DNA of 64,000 nt from NCBI GenBank assembly GCA_900660155.1, contig CABFPE010000301.1:238147-302146 (forward strand), written 5' to 3'. Numbering within the stretch: position 1 is the stretch's first letter; each line of letters starts with the position of its first letter. A program made the translations under genes and the position numbers. The notes under the pieces were generated by a model. The model saw nothing but the letters and a program-made list of their open reading frames with translations. It was not told the origin of the DNA and did no database searches. This document shows positions 50,401 through 57,935 of the stretch, in pieces. The DNA is from Hofstenia miamia (taxonomy: Eukaryota; Xenacoelomorpha; Acoela; Hofsteniidae).

Positions 50401-53400
50401 TTCTCCGGCCTAATCGTATCTTTTCCAATGTAACAAATTTTTTAATTACCTTTTAAAACGACTTTTTTATAATGGCCAAATTTGAGTGGTTCCTGGAAAA
50501 AAAATATTTTTAAAACATCGTATTCCCATTACAATCATTTAATATTTATCATATTTGCATTTTTGATTAGTGCGCATGCACCACTGAAACCTGCAATGCC
50601 CAAAATAACTTTTGATTTAATCATTAGATGAAATCAGAACCGAACCCAAAGAAAGTGTGAACTGAGCGGCTTTATTTGATGTCTCCCTAACATGGCCGCT
50701 ATATAGCAATTCTATTGTATAATATTCTCATAATGGAGCCGTCAGTCATGAGCTGTTAAACCGTAATGTTTGTACCTATTTATGTTAGCCAACCGATTTT
50801 CATTGCCATGAAGAGTTGACCTGCGATGCATAATGTCAATCAAATGTCATCAGCTCCTGATTTTGCTCTGGATGTGCTATCAGCGTATTGAAAAGCGTCA
50901 TTAAACGTGGTAATGGAATTAATAAATCGGTTGCAACATCCGTTTTTTGGAGAATGCTGCAGAGCATGAATTCTAATAAACTTTGTCGTTCATAAACGCC
51001 GCATAATGTCTACATTTAAAATTCATGCTTTGACAATTCTAACTAACATACATTTACTTTCTGTGGTTAATGTTCGTTTACCACCTATTTATTTGCTACT
51101 CATCCCTGTGTTCTAAAAACTTTTATTTGAGTATAATGACCAAAGTAATTGCATTTTCCTGAGCTGTAATACGGATTGCAATGGAAGATGTCGCACATAA
51201 CGAGTTCAATACAAAGGTTTAAAATGTAAGTTGCCATTAAAGTCTTTTTTGAAAACAAAAATGCTAAACAATGCAGTAATCTTTTAGTGACATAGATTTT
51301 AGTCGCTAATATGAAAAACAAAATTTTAACGTTAGACTTAAGGTCTTTATGCGATGCGCGGTTTATCCATTCCCTAAAAATAACTAAGATGGCTAGATAA
51401 TCATTGGAAATAATTTCAATTGGTATTCACTAGCAAATATTTAGCAATTTAACAGCATTTATATCTAATAAAGTGTTTACAATAAAAAATTTTTTAGAAA
51501 GGGTATAACTTTTCACCATATACTGAAATTTTCAGGCGTATGTGGTATTTACCTTTAAATTTCAATGCCCACAAAATGCAGTCGACATCATAGGGATGAG
51601 CGGAATTTAATTAGAAGGTTCAGCATATTTGATTGTATTTTTGGTGGCGTGTAATTTTAGCAGTAAGCACTTGAAATGCGCTGAAATTAGTTTTTCTACA
51701 ATAATCGAGAATATCTATTTAAAATTATTACCAAGATTCCATGCAGGTTAAACTCCCAAGGCAGTTCAGTGGGTTGTTTTGGAAGAGCAGTGGAGCATTC
51801 AATTATTAAAAGGAGATTTACTACCGTAAATAATTTGTTCTTATTAGCCTATGGAGTACTGACTTTCTGATGAAGAATGAATCCATAAATATTTAAAATT
51901 ATTGGTGTAAATTTCCATTTCCTGATCAGTTTCGTTCATAGAAGCTTTTAATAAATTTTATTGTGAAATCAAACTTTGTGTGAAGTTTTTTCTTGTAATT
52001 CTGTTATTGTCGTATACCAGATTCAAATTTATGCACCTTTGAAAATTCACTTCATAAAGTTTTTACTTTTGACCATTTGGGGTTTTGAAATTTTGCGGTT
52101 TTTAAGGTATAATTAAAGTTTTTTCCGAAAATCGTTTCACTTATGCAATTATCCAAGACTGTATAAAATCACCTAATACTGAAACCATTTATATCTCTTT
52201 TATTTCTGTTGTTTCCATGGCAATTGCTAATGGTAGCTGACTTGTAATTGTTCGTTAGACTTTTCTGCAGTTTTCTAACTCAGATTGTTGTCATTACTCA
52301 GCACTGTTGATTCTGTTTTTACAAAATTCCACATAGACATAATATTCTTTACTAAAACTTCTATAGTGTTTCCTAAATAGTGTTTGAATGAACTTTTATA
52401 TTCGTGTCTTGGGTAGTCCTAAAACTTTTGTAGTCGCGACTTTGGTGATGAAAACTTCTATATTTTGTTCCAAATAAAATGTTTAAATGAACTTTTGAAG
52501 TAGTGGCTAGGGTAATCCTTCAACTGGATTTACCATCTGGTATTTTACAAGCAGAGATTGGCTTTAATTTTCTGCTTTAGGTTGTTGTTCACTGTCATCT
52601 TCATCATTTTCATCAGAATTACTATCTACACTTGATATACGTAAGAAGAATTCAATCTACAATAACTATTTCAGTTATTAGGATTTTAATTATCCAATAT
52701 GAAACTAATATATATTTTATTAATTTTTTGGTTTGTTGAATCATTTTGACATTCCTATCAGTTTATTATTGGCTAAACAGAGTTTATAAGATTAATTTAA
52801 CTTAATCAGGATATTCTTGGGTAAAAAGCGTTTATAAGGGCAATTAAAATTATTTTTAAGATATCTTTACATTGGAATTAGATTTCACTAGATAACTAAT
52901 CGCCACGTCAATTGAAGAAAAATGTTTTAATCAACATTCATGCAGCTAAAACCAATGATCAATACACTTTTTTAAAAGAACAATGAGGCTCAAAAATGCC
53001 AAAAAAAGAATAGTAGTGAGGCCCGAAATTATATAAAAAGTAGGTTTTTTGGTTTTTATTTTTTCAATGAATAGTAAAAAAAGATATTTATTTACAGTTC
53101 CAAAGTTTAAAAATACTAAACGTAAGAGAATCAAACAAAAGGATAATAAAAATATAAAGTAGTTATAGCAAAAAGAATCAGTGGCATCTAAAATCCTCTA
53201 AATAGTAAAGTAAATAGCCAAAACTTGTTTTTTACCTTTGAAAAAAATAAGAAAAAAAATAAGAACAATTTAAGGCTCAAAGTGCCAAAAAATAAGAAAA
53301 GCTGAGCCTCAGCAAAAATTTACTGGTTCTTATAAAAAAAGTGTGTGTTGTGGACCAGAATCACCAGAAAAATTCAATAATAAATAAATTTTTAATTTTT

Positions 53401-53579
53401 TCACTTTAATATTAATTTTAGTTTGACCTTGAAGATGATTTGGCGCAGGACAATGTCGGAAAAATCCTGGTGGGTATTCTTTACATGTTTAAACAGCAAT
53501 GTCTGGTGGTGACTATTAAGCGCTGTTCCGAACTCGCATCAAAAGATAACAATGGTTATTCAGATCCCTTCGTCAAAGT
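19022..53579 (+). CDS. RPH3A: Rabphilin (Rph), exons 1-12, 3' end not found
   Basis: Join 19022..19119, 19161..19301, 19353..19485, 19525..19608, 22091..22208, 22252..22344, 23206..23337, 29038..29241, 41593..41669, 41712..41786, 44024..44260, 53422..53579. This gives 516 complete codons with every junction in phase. Rabphilin is a Rab3/Rab27 effector on synaptic and secretory vesicles that binds Ca2+ and phosphoinositides through two C2 domains. The start ATG at 19022 gives MASFEVLDTSS. The family signature 'PNDRQLALRAKLGTGWSVHT' spans exons 1-2. The Rab-binding helix and eight-Cys zinc finger end in SGAWF (157-161). A Ser-rich linker covers about 192-335, C2A about 336-464, and C2B begins near 470. 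The linker is much shorter than in vertebrate rabphilin. Upstream CRE and E-box motifs are the only regulatory hints. The remaining C2B exons are not in the last 10 kb of the window. Confidence 0.93.
20016..20064. repeat. (CA)n(TA)n microsatellite
   Basis: A CA run passes directly into a TA run. Confidence 0.95.
20100..20670 (-). mobile_element. Penelope-like retroelement fragment
   Basis: On the minus strand, 20517-20669 encodes 'EENKKLNFLDVTIAKLKKTF' followed by 'SELYLKPTNTGRYIPFLSYC'. This is the signature of Penelope-like reverse transcriptase near the end of the RT domain (NFLD, then Y-x-KPTxTxRY). Downstream on the same strand, at 20116-20142, lies a hammerhead-like motif (CTGA..., stem GACTA/TAGTC, GAAA). 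Penelope terminal repeats are known to hold such ribozymes, and the order RT then terminal repeat is correct. The GIY-YIG region is not recognisable. This is a broken fossil within a rabphilin intron, antisense to the gene. Confidence 0.8.
20950..20999. repeat. (TA)n microsatellite
   Basis: About 50 bases of uninterrupted TA, among the longest in the window. Confidence 0.95.
22091..22344 (+). CDS. RPH3A: Rabphilin exons 5-6: end of Rab-binding domain, linker start
   Basis: Exon 5 (22091-22208) reads 'LWKKSGAWFYNDLPSFILPE'. SGAWF is the conserved Rab3/Rab27 contact of rabphilin and related effectors, and the exon ends in a basic stretch ('RLKSKRKLIRRYSRK'). A 43-bp intron (22209-22251) separates exon 6 (22252-22344), which is acidic and Ser-rich ('SSENDSSEDELAVMRKQHRE'). 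Both junctions are phase 1. The basic patch after SGAWF may aid membrane association. That is inference. Confidence 0.92.
23206..23337 (+). CDS. RPH3A: Rabphilin exon 7: Ser-rich linker
   Basis: After acceptor tttag, the frame continues in phase 1 as 'GLISSRQARSSDAEHSNKES' and 'HHSSPDKNMRSFFNFHDDSE', ending at donor gtgtgc. It has no domain and is low-complexity (Ser, His, acidic), as expected for the phospho-regulated linker. The exon is accepted because the phase and splice sites fit and it lies between certain exons. Its sequence is not conserved enough to prove it alone. Confidence 0.78.
24074..24136. repeat. Inverted repeat around a (TA)n tract
   Basis: Arms aatgggttacgagtggaaa and tttccactcacaacccatt (19 bases, two mismatches) flank a TA tract. 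The transcript could form a stable hairpin. It may be a tiny foldback element. Confidence 0.75.
24584..24765. mobile_element. Small TIR element (GTTACACGATGGG ends), 182 bp
   Basis: The left end GTTACACGATGGGCTTTT and the reverse complement of the right end (GTTACACGATGGGTTTT) match at 16 of 17 positions. The inside is more GC-rich than the surroundings. No clear target duplication, so the superfamily is open. Confidence 0.7.
25784..26497. mobile_element. piggyBac-like non-autonomous element, about 714 bp
   Basis: The left end CCCTTTGGCTGCCA and the reverse complement of the right end (TCCCTTGGCTGCCATCACC) are alike. TTAA lies next to both (25777-25780, with three extra bases before the TIR, and 26498-26501). 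TTAA targets and CCYTT-type ends are diagnostic of piggyBac. The interior has no transposase. Confidence 0.7.
26766..27022 (-). mobile_element. mariner transposase fragment (DNA-binding part)
   Basis: On the minus strand a frame reads 'MTIAAECGVSDGIEENIHDN' followed by 'LNMSKISARLLGEFFS'. This matches the helix-turn-helix and 'LGM(S/R)K...A(R/K)W' region at the start of mariner transposases. The Trp after A-R is Leu here. The frame then breaks and the catalytic DDD part is not recognisable. No terminal repeats found. Confidence 0.6.
27150..27855. mobile_element. Long inverted-repeat element, about 0.7 kb
   Basis: The left arm near 27157-27206 and the reverse complement of the right arm near 27809-27855 share 'CTGTG', a T-run and TTTCAAATCAGTAGAAT over about 50 bases. 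Weaker matching runs inward to about 100 bases. The centre is non-coding. The outer ends are blurred, so limits are approximate. It may be a foldback or MITE of unknown superfamily. Confidence 0.6.
29038..29241 (+). CDS. RPH3A: Rabphilin exon 8: Ser/Pro-rich linker
   Basis: Acceptor catttag, then 'GLSSNVESSHEGSLTKLCSS', 'PLPNRSHSPSLSSEASNSKL' and 'TSTPSPDKEERMSLSPPAQS' to donor gtacgt. Rich in SP/TP sites, as in the phosphorylated linker of rabphilin. Phase 1 on both sides fits exon 7 and exon 9: the A at 29241 plus AT at 41593 gives Asn just before C2A. Other linker exons could exist in the flanking large introns. Confidence 0.8.
35664..36480. repeat. Cluster of four (TA)n microsatellites
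   Basis: TA tracts at about 35664-35705, 35991-36015, 36283-36316 and 36449-36480 within 820 bases. Frames rich in Ile-Tyr there are artefacts of these tracts. Confidence 0.9.
39717..39945. repeat. Degenerate CCCGA-motif cluster
   Basis: Self-similar short motifs (cccgacccaacccgaaac at 39719, cccgaacccgacccgagcc near 39881, then gtcggttcgggtttt) form GC-rich islands in AT-rich DNA. Such subterminal motif arrays are typical of some hAT MITEs, but I found no paired ends. Confidence 0.5.
40698..40738. repeat. (TA)n microsatellite
   Basis: TA tract with one interruption near 40727. Confidence 0.95.
41000..41030. other. (TA)n tract ending at an assembly gap (N at 41030)
   Basis: A single N follows the TA run. 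The true tract length and joined sequence are uncertain. Confidence 0.9.
41593..41786 (+). CDS. RPH3A: Rabphilin exons 9-10: first half of C2A
   Basis: Exon 9 (41593-41669) reads 'RGNLRFSLMYDQVSCHLQCI', the conserved start of rabphilin C2A (G-x-L-x-F-S-L-x-Y-D). After a 42-bp intron (41670-41711), exon 10 (41712-41786) reads 'LPPMDVNGLADPYVKSHLVP'. This is calcium-binding loop 1, with both Asp residues kept (MDxNGLADPYVK). Junctions are phase 1 in, phase 0 between, and phase 0 out. The match to the family is near-exact, so this is certain to be a C2 domain of the rabphilin/synaptotagmin class. Confidence 0.95.
41787..44023 (+). other. Rabphilin intron 10, 2237 bp
   Basis: Donor gtttgt, acceptor ttag at 44020-44023. 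AT-rich. A possible lone hAT-like end (the reverse complement starts CAGGGTTAAAAAGG) near 43920. Nothing else recognised. Confidence 0.7.
44024..44260 (+). CDS. RPH3A: Rabphilin exon 11: second half of C2A
   Basis: Starts phase 0 with 'ATKQRSSTKQKTLNPIFNEA' and 'LNYFGVTTEDYYSKTVRLSI', then 'FDEDCFGQNEFIGEVRVRL'. TLNPxFNE and the loop-3 'DEDxFGxNEFIGE' are the C2 hallmarks, and the acidic calcium ligands are kept. The family has 'ITEEDMQRKTLRISVCDEDK', so the order and spacing agree. Ends CTT GAT|gtaagt in phase 0. C2A therefore looks competent to bind Ca2+ (inference from retained ligands). Confidence 0.95.
45407..46236 (+). mobile_element. mariner element with both ends, internally shortened
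   Basis: The left end CGAAGGGTGTCCTAAAAG and the reverse complement of the right end (CGAAGGTTGCCTCAAAAG) match at most of 18 positions. Both are flanked by TA (45405-45406, 46237-46238). Inside, + strand frames read 'HHDNASSHSA', the second Asp motif of the mariner DD34D catalytic core. Later they read 'WFQQYYQMQ' and 'KCIELGGN', the C-terminal tail of the transposase. At 830 bp it is shorter than a full mariner (about 1.3 kb) and is broken by shifts and stops. It is inserted in a rabphilin intron in the gene's sense. Confidence 0.85.
47258..47622. mobile_element. hAT-type MITE, 365 bp, perfect 8-bp target duplication
   Basis: TCTACTAT occurs at 47250-47257 and again at 47623-47630, directly outside ends CAAGGCTGGC and (reverse complement) CAGGGTTGGC. 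Eight-base duplications and CAGGG-type ends define hAT. The AT-rich interior holds TTTAAAAAACG-like blocks near both ends and no transposase. Confidence 0.9.
52354..52518. repeat. Diverged tandem pair, period about 96 bp
   Basis: Copies at about 52354-52420 and 52450-52518 share 'aaaacttctata', 'aatgaactttt' and 'gggta(g/a)tcct' in the same order. Confidence 0.7.
52581..52640. other. 60-bp segment readable as an exon on either strand
   Basis: On the + strand it sits between a good acceptor (gctttag) and donor (gtaaga) and has a length divisible by 3, but it would encode an implausible His-rich peptide. On the minus strand a frame reads 'SSVDSNSDENDEDDSEQQ' and stops soon after at PKAEN. That looks like an acidic protein tail, and a possible acceptor (ttgtag) precedes it. 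Neither reading has a confirmed partner. Not included in the rabphilin model. Confidence 0.3.
53422..53579 (+). CDS. RPH3A: Rabphilin exon 12: start of C2B
   Basis: Acceptor tttag, then 'FDLEDDLAQDNVGKILVGIL' and 'YMFKQQCLVVTIKRCSELAS', ending 'KDNNGYSDPFVKV' at donor gtaagc in phase 2. G-K-I-L-V is the C2B start in rabphilin (GKILVSLMY). The 'DxNGYSDPFVK' loop 1 with both Asp residues is diagnostic. The inter-C2 linker is short compared with vertebrates, where about 35 residues intervene. Further C2B exons (KTLNPxFNEEF and the C-terminus) were sought downstream and not found. Confidence 0.93.
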
Positions 53580-54124
53580 GTAAGCATTTGATTTACGTTC
53601 ATTTAAATTCATAGTCGATGAAATGGAAATTGCATTGACGTCTTTCTTCTATAATATAATTAGCAATCGAATTTATTAAATAGTGTTCATTTAAATCACT
53701 CAGACTGTTATTTTACCCCCTTTTCAAATTTCCTGTGTATGACCCCAATTTTCAAAATTCAATTTGACCTTAAGCTGCTTAGGAATTTTTTTTAATATTT
53801 TGTGTTTTTCTTAAATGCTCATAATTCGCAAACTAATAAAGCCTACTGTGCTACGACTTCTGAATTTGCGCACGGACGGGATTTGGGCATTGTCACCAAT
53901 AGGTGTGGGCATATCTCCGGATTTCCAAGTTTCATAATAGGCTTGGAGAAATGTGGGAAAAAGTTTTTGTCCTTTTTAAAGAAAATGTGCAGTTTAAGGT
54001 TAATGCACATTCTAGGTTGAAAATGTGGAAAAGGAGTGCAGAAATTCTGCACTAGATTCAGAAGTTAGATGTTGTATAAATCTCCAATTATTCAATTCAA
54101 AATGTAACTGAATCACATTTGTCC

Positions 54125-54356
54125 GACAAAAAACATGATTAACTTGAAAAGCACTCGGAGAGCGGAGACCTCCGCCACGCAGCCTGTCCCCCGGATCAGC
54201 ACCAAAATTTAATGGTTTCCTCGAGCAGAGATGCATCTCTGGTGAAAAGTTGGTCAATCCATCTATTACTTTTTCCGTAAAGTTGCTAACAGACAGACAG
54301 ACGAACAAGCAAACCAACGCTACCAAAAACATAACCTCCTTGCGGAGGTAATAAAC
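54125..54356 (+). mobile_element. RTE-type LINE 3' tail or SINE
   Basis: The blocks 'aaaagcactcggagagcgga', 'gacctccgcc', 'gcaccaaaatttaatgg', the 'acagacagacagacgaac' run and the end 'acataacctccttgcggagg' followed by taataa form a pattern I recognise from a repeat tail widespread in aquatic invertebrates and fish. The class (RTE 3' end or a SINE using it) is not settled. GC-rich for this window, so it is probably younger than its surroundings. Confidence 0.65.
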
Positions 54357-56580
54357 AGCATTTAATTTGTATTAGTAAATATGTAATCAACAAGCATCAA
54401 GCCAATCAGGATGAAAATCCAGTGAAAATGCTAATAATTTTAATTATCAGGAAGCATTTGGTTCAGAAGTGGTTTATTTGGAGACATATTTGGATTTTGT
54501 CATAAAACAACCCATTAAAATGATTAAAATGAATATTGATGTAGACTTTCATTTCTAAGAAAATCTAAAAGTACATGAAGTATGTATGAGTTTCATATTC
54601 TACGATACTAAGAGTTGAGATTTCTTTATTTAAAATGACATCCTGCTGTGTATCAAAATAGGGTCTTTAGCTTTATTTGCACTTTTCTATTTGTATGAAT
54701 GTTTGAACTGCTACACAGTCATACAAGCTACAGCCAATCTATGAGGTTGGCTATTTTTTTAAATAACCAAATTATTAACTTGACTCCATGTTCTGAGATA
54801 TGATTTAGAGTTCATTTTCCATCTGAATGTTGTAGCAACTCCAAAAGACAGTTTTATCAATAAATAATTAAAAATATTTAATTTCTCTGAAATCATGATT
54901 ATGAGCATGAGATGATTGTATATACAATTATTCTTTATTAAAAACCCTAGTTTTGACATATAACTTGTGTTGAGTGAATATTGTTTGACTTGAAAACGGC
55001 ATGTCTGTCAGTTTTGATACAGCAATGATAAAATTTGTAAATGTCTCCAGGTTTGCATTAATATTTGTCGTTTGGAAGGTATTGAGGAAATGTCACTGTC
55101 TTTGTTACAGCTGACAGGATCAAATGGTAAACTTTCAAATAACAAAATTTACTAGTTTTATTAATTCTGTCATTATCCACTTGAAATTAATGAACATAAT
55201 ACATCTCAATGCCACTTGTTTCCCGCTCTTTTTTCTTAATAGAACTGCTCACTGTCAATATTTCCTATATTTTTTATTCATCTCACTGTTTTCATTCTCT
55301 AATATAAACCTCTCAAATTTAATAATTTGCACCTTTCTAAACAGTTCCCGTCATCCTTCCCTGAGTGCACTCTGTTATTTTATCATTTAATATTTATTTT
55401 CTCTGTTGTCTTGCACTCATTAATTTTGACATTCGCCAATTTCTTAAATCCGTTAATCGCAGCGAATTTCTATCAGTTAATATTTCAGGCATGACCGTTA
55501 TGCTTATATATTGAATATTTTCTTACATCGCTAAGATTACAAAAGGTCCATTCTATTGGCCAATGACAAAACCACTTAAGTCTACAATTGGCTTTTTTCA
55601 GTAGGTGTTGAAGGATAACTCTTGAACTTTTATATCACTATGCCATAAACGTCAATTGTTTTACAGTAAGGCTTAAACATGTAGAAGCATTTCATATAAA
55701 ATTTTGATATCGATATTTTGTACTTATAGTACGAATTTTTTATTGTGCCTCTTTGGACTTAACTTTCTTAAATTTATAAATCTAATTTATAGTAACTTAA
55801 CGATGGATTTATTTCTTATCAGTAGTACAAAAATTCGAGTTTAAATTGGATATTTAAAATGTAAATGACCGCTATTATGCTTATAAATGTTTGAGTATGT
55901 ATTTGTTGGTTTTTTTGTTTAATTTTTTGTGTAGTATTAGTTAGGAACTTTTATATTTTTCTTTGTCAAATATCTAAGTTCTCTATCTTTCAACGCGCAT
56001 TTTCTTATGCTATTTGGACAGTATTGATTTCAAGTGTCCTTATACAAGGGTTTTTAATGTTTGACGATAACGTTATCAAAGAAAAGAAGAAAGTCTTTAT
56101 AACATTCTTGTTCAAAGAAATAGCAAACTTATTGAAAATGTTACAACATGGCTAACCCATATCGAACCCGGTTATATAAGCCCCTTAAAATGCATGTCAA
56201 CGCAACGAAACATTGCCACAGTTGAGGGACATCATTATTTCAAAGTTAGTCAACACTTTTTTCGAAAGTTTTTCTGTTTGTTAAAATCAATAAATTACCG
56301 AAATGTATTTATTTTTATATGCCAGGGCACCGGCTTCTTAGGCGCTAGACATCCCGTCACTAAAAACCATCTCTTGCTTTGAAAACATTCAATTAAAACA
56401 TTGGATCATTGTCTGCAGATATTTATTATGGCATCTCACCATTGGTAAGCGACTCAAAGAAAGAAAGGACTTAAGGAAGATACAAAATTTAGATTATTGT
56501 GGAACAGGTTATCCTAATTATTGCTAGTATTTGGGTGGTGCCCAGAACATTCACAGTATTTTTGTATGAGCATATGCTGA

Positions 56581-57017
56581 CTAAAACAGCACTTGAATTA
56601 AAATTAGTGCATCATGTAAATGAACATTGAAAATCCATCTAAAATATAACTCATCCTTATTAAAAATTTTGAAGTCCTTTCTTATCATATGTTTCTTTTT
56701 CACTCTAAGCTTAATTTCATCTACTAATTTTATATTGATTAACAGTTTATAACCGACTTTGTAGTATCGATATGGATTGCCGACTTTTGGTTCTCGATGG
56801 TGTACAAACATTACCCCAGTTTATGCACCATATTTTAAATATGATTGCTACAGTGTTGCAAGCAGCACGTCTAATTTCTTATGGGAGAACGTCTCAAATA
56901 AACTTTTCAGGCCCATTTCGTCCAGTGAAAGCAGAAATAACATAATTGAGCATTTAACAATTGCCTCAAAATCGCTCCCTTTTGCACGTTGAATGTCAAG
57001 CAATTTTTCAGGCTTTC
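56581..57017 (-). pseudogene. Coding-like remnant, possibly DOCK-related, minus strand
   Basis: One minus-strand frame reads about 145 codons, with two in-frame stops: 'KPEKLLDIQRAKGSDFEAIV', 'KCSIMLFLLSLDEMGLKSLF', 'ETFSHKKLDVLLATL', 'QSYLKYGA', 'MFVHHREPKVGNPYRYYKVG' and a basic tail. The Leu-rich 'LLxSLDExxLxxLF...LDxLL' pattern followed by YLKYG recalls a helical segment of DOCK-family exchange factors, but the resemblance is weak. It lies antisense within the rabphilin intron. It could be a host pseudogene or a decayed transposase. I do not claim a function. Confidence 0.35.
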
Positions 57018-57699
57018 ATAAATGAATAATAATATACATTCCTGCTTTTGTAATTGAATTGTAATTTTTTAAAGCAAGTATGTTTGGATTACTCAGTTCA
57101 ACTTGCAAAAACTGAACGTCGTGCAACACTGGTTTGCTAATTCAATTCCACGCATCAATCTTATTTATCACTGATTTAAACTGGTTTTGAATGGTTACTA
57201 ATTCGTTAGCAAGTTCGACCAAGGTATCGTTGCTGTCCAGTCCAGAAGATTGGAATTTTGATCTCTTGTACAAATAAAAGGGAGGACATGTTTTATTTCT
57301 TCTTACTACGTATCCTATGTCCTGTTGACGTATTGACTGACATAAAAATGCAATTGACGAAATTTACTTCGATTCTTTGATTCTTAATTGAATTATGAAT
57401 GTGGAAGGACATTATTAATATAGAGACTCACAACTCCGAAATGGTGTAAAATCGATAGGCTCACTATATATGCATTGTCTATTCAAAGGTGAACAAAGAA
57501 ATATATTGAAAATGCCGTCAACGTGTATATTTAAATTAAATTTTTTTATCATTGAAAAGGCAACTATTCATACTCAAACTGTTTAGCAAACATTCTATTT
57601 ATTCGGCAATTTTCACTTTACAATTCAAAAATATTAAGTATTTATTAATGAACATTAAATTTTAATACACATGCTAATGGGTTTTTATATATTTCTACG

Positions 57700-57935
57700 A
57701 GGTTTTCCCGGGACAGGGATTTTCTTGGTGTCCGTCCCATTTCGTCACATTATGTTCGATTCGAGTTCGTCCCATCTCAGTCAAATGAAATTTTTGGTTT
57801 GCTTTCACTGCATAACTTCAATTTTGACCAAAAATTCGGTGGTCTCAGATACCTCATTTTTTGTTCCATTCCAATTGAGTCGTACTAGTAAATCCTATGG
57901 GACTGGGCGGTCCCACAGAACCCCGAATTTCGTAT
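57700..57935. mobile_element. GC-rich motif cluster, probable degraded MITE
   Basis: 'ggttttcccgggacaggg' at the left and, reverse-complemented, 'ggttctgtgggaccgccc' at the right suggest imperfect inverted ends. Repeated gtccc/gggac words lie inside. No target duplication seen. Confidence 0.4.

Larger units (their letters stand above)
44261..53421 (+). other. Rabphilin intron 11, 9.16 kb
   Basis: Contains a mariner element (45407-46236), a hAT MITE (47258-47622), a diverged tandem pair (52354-52518) and an ambiguous open segment at 52581-52640. A direct splice across it keeps the frame. Confidence 0.7.

Noticed and set aside
54012-54332. 106-codon minus-strand frame with a hydrophobic, Cys-rich start
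   Set aside because: It is the reverse of the RTE/SINE-type tail. The apparent signal peptide comes from the acagacagac-type run.
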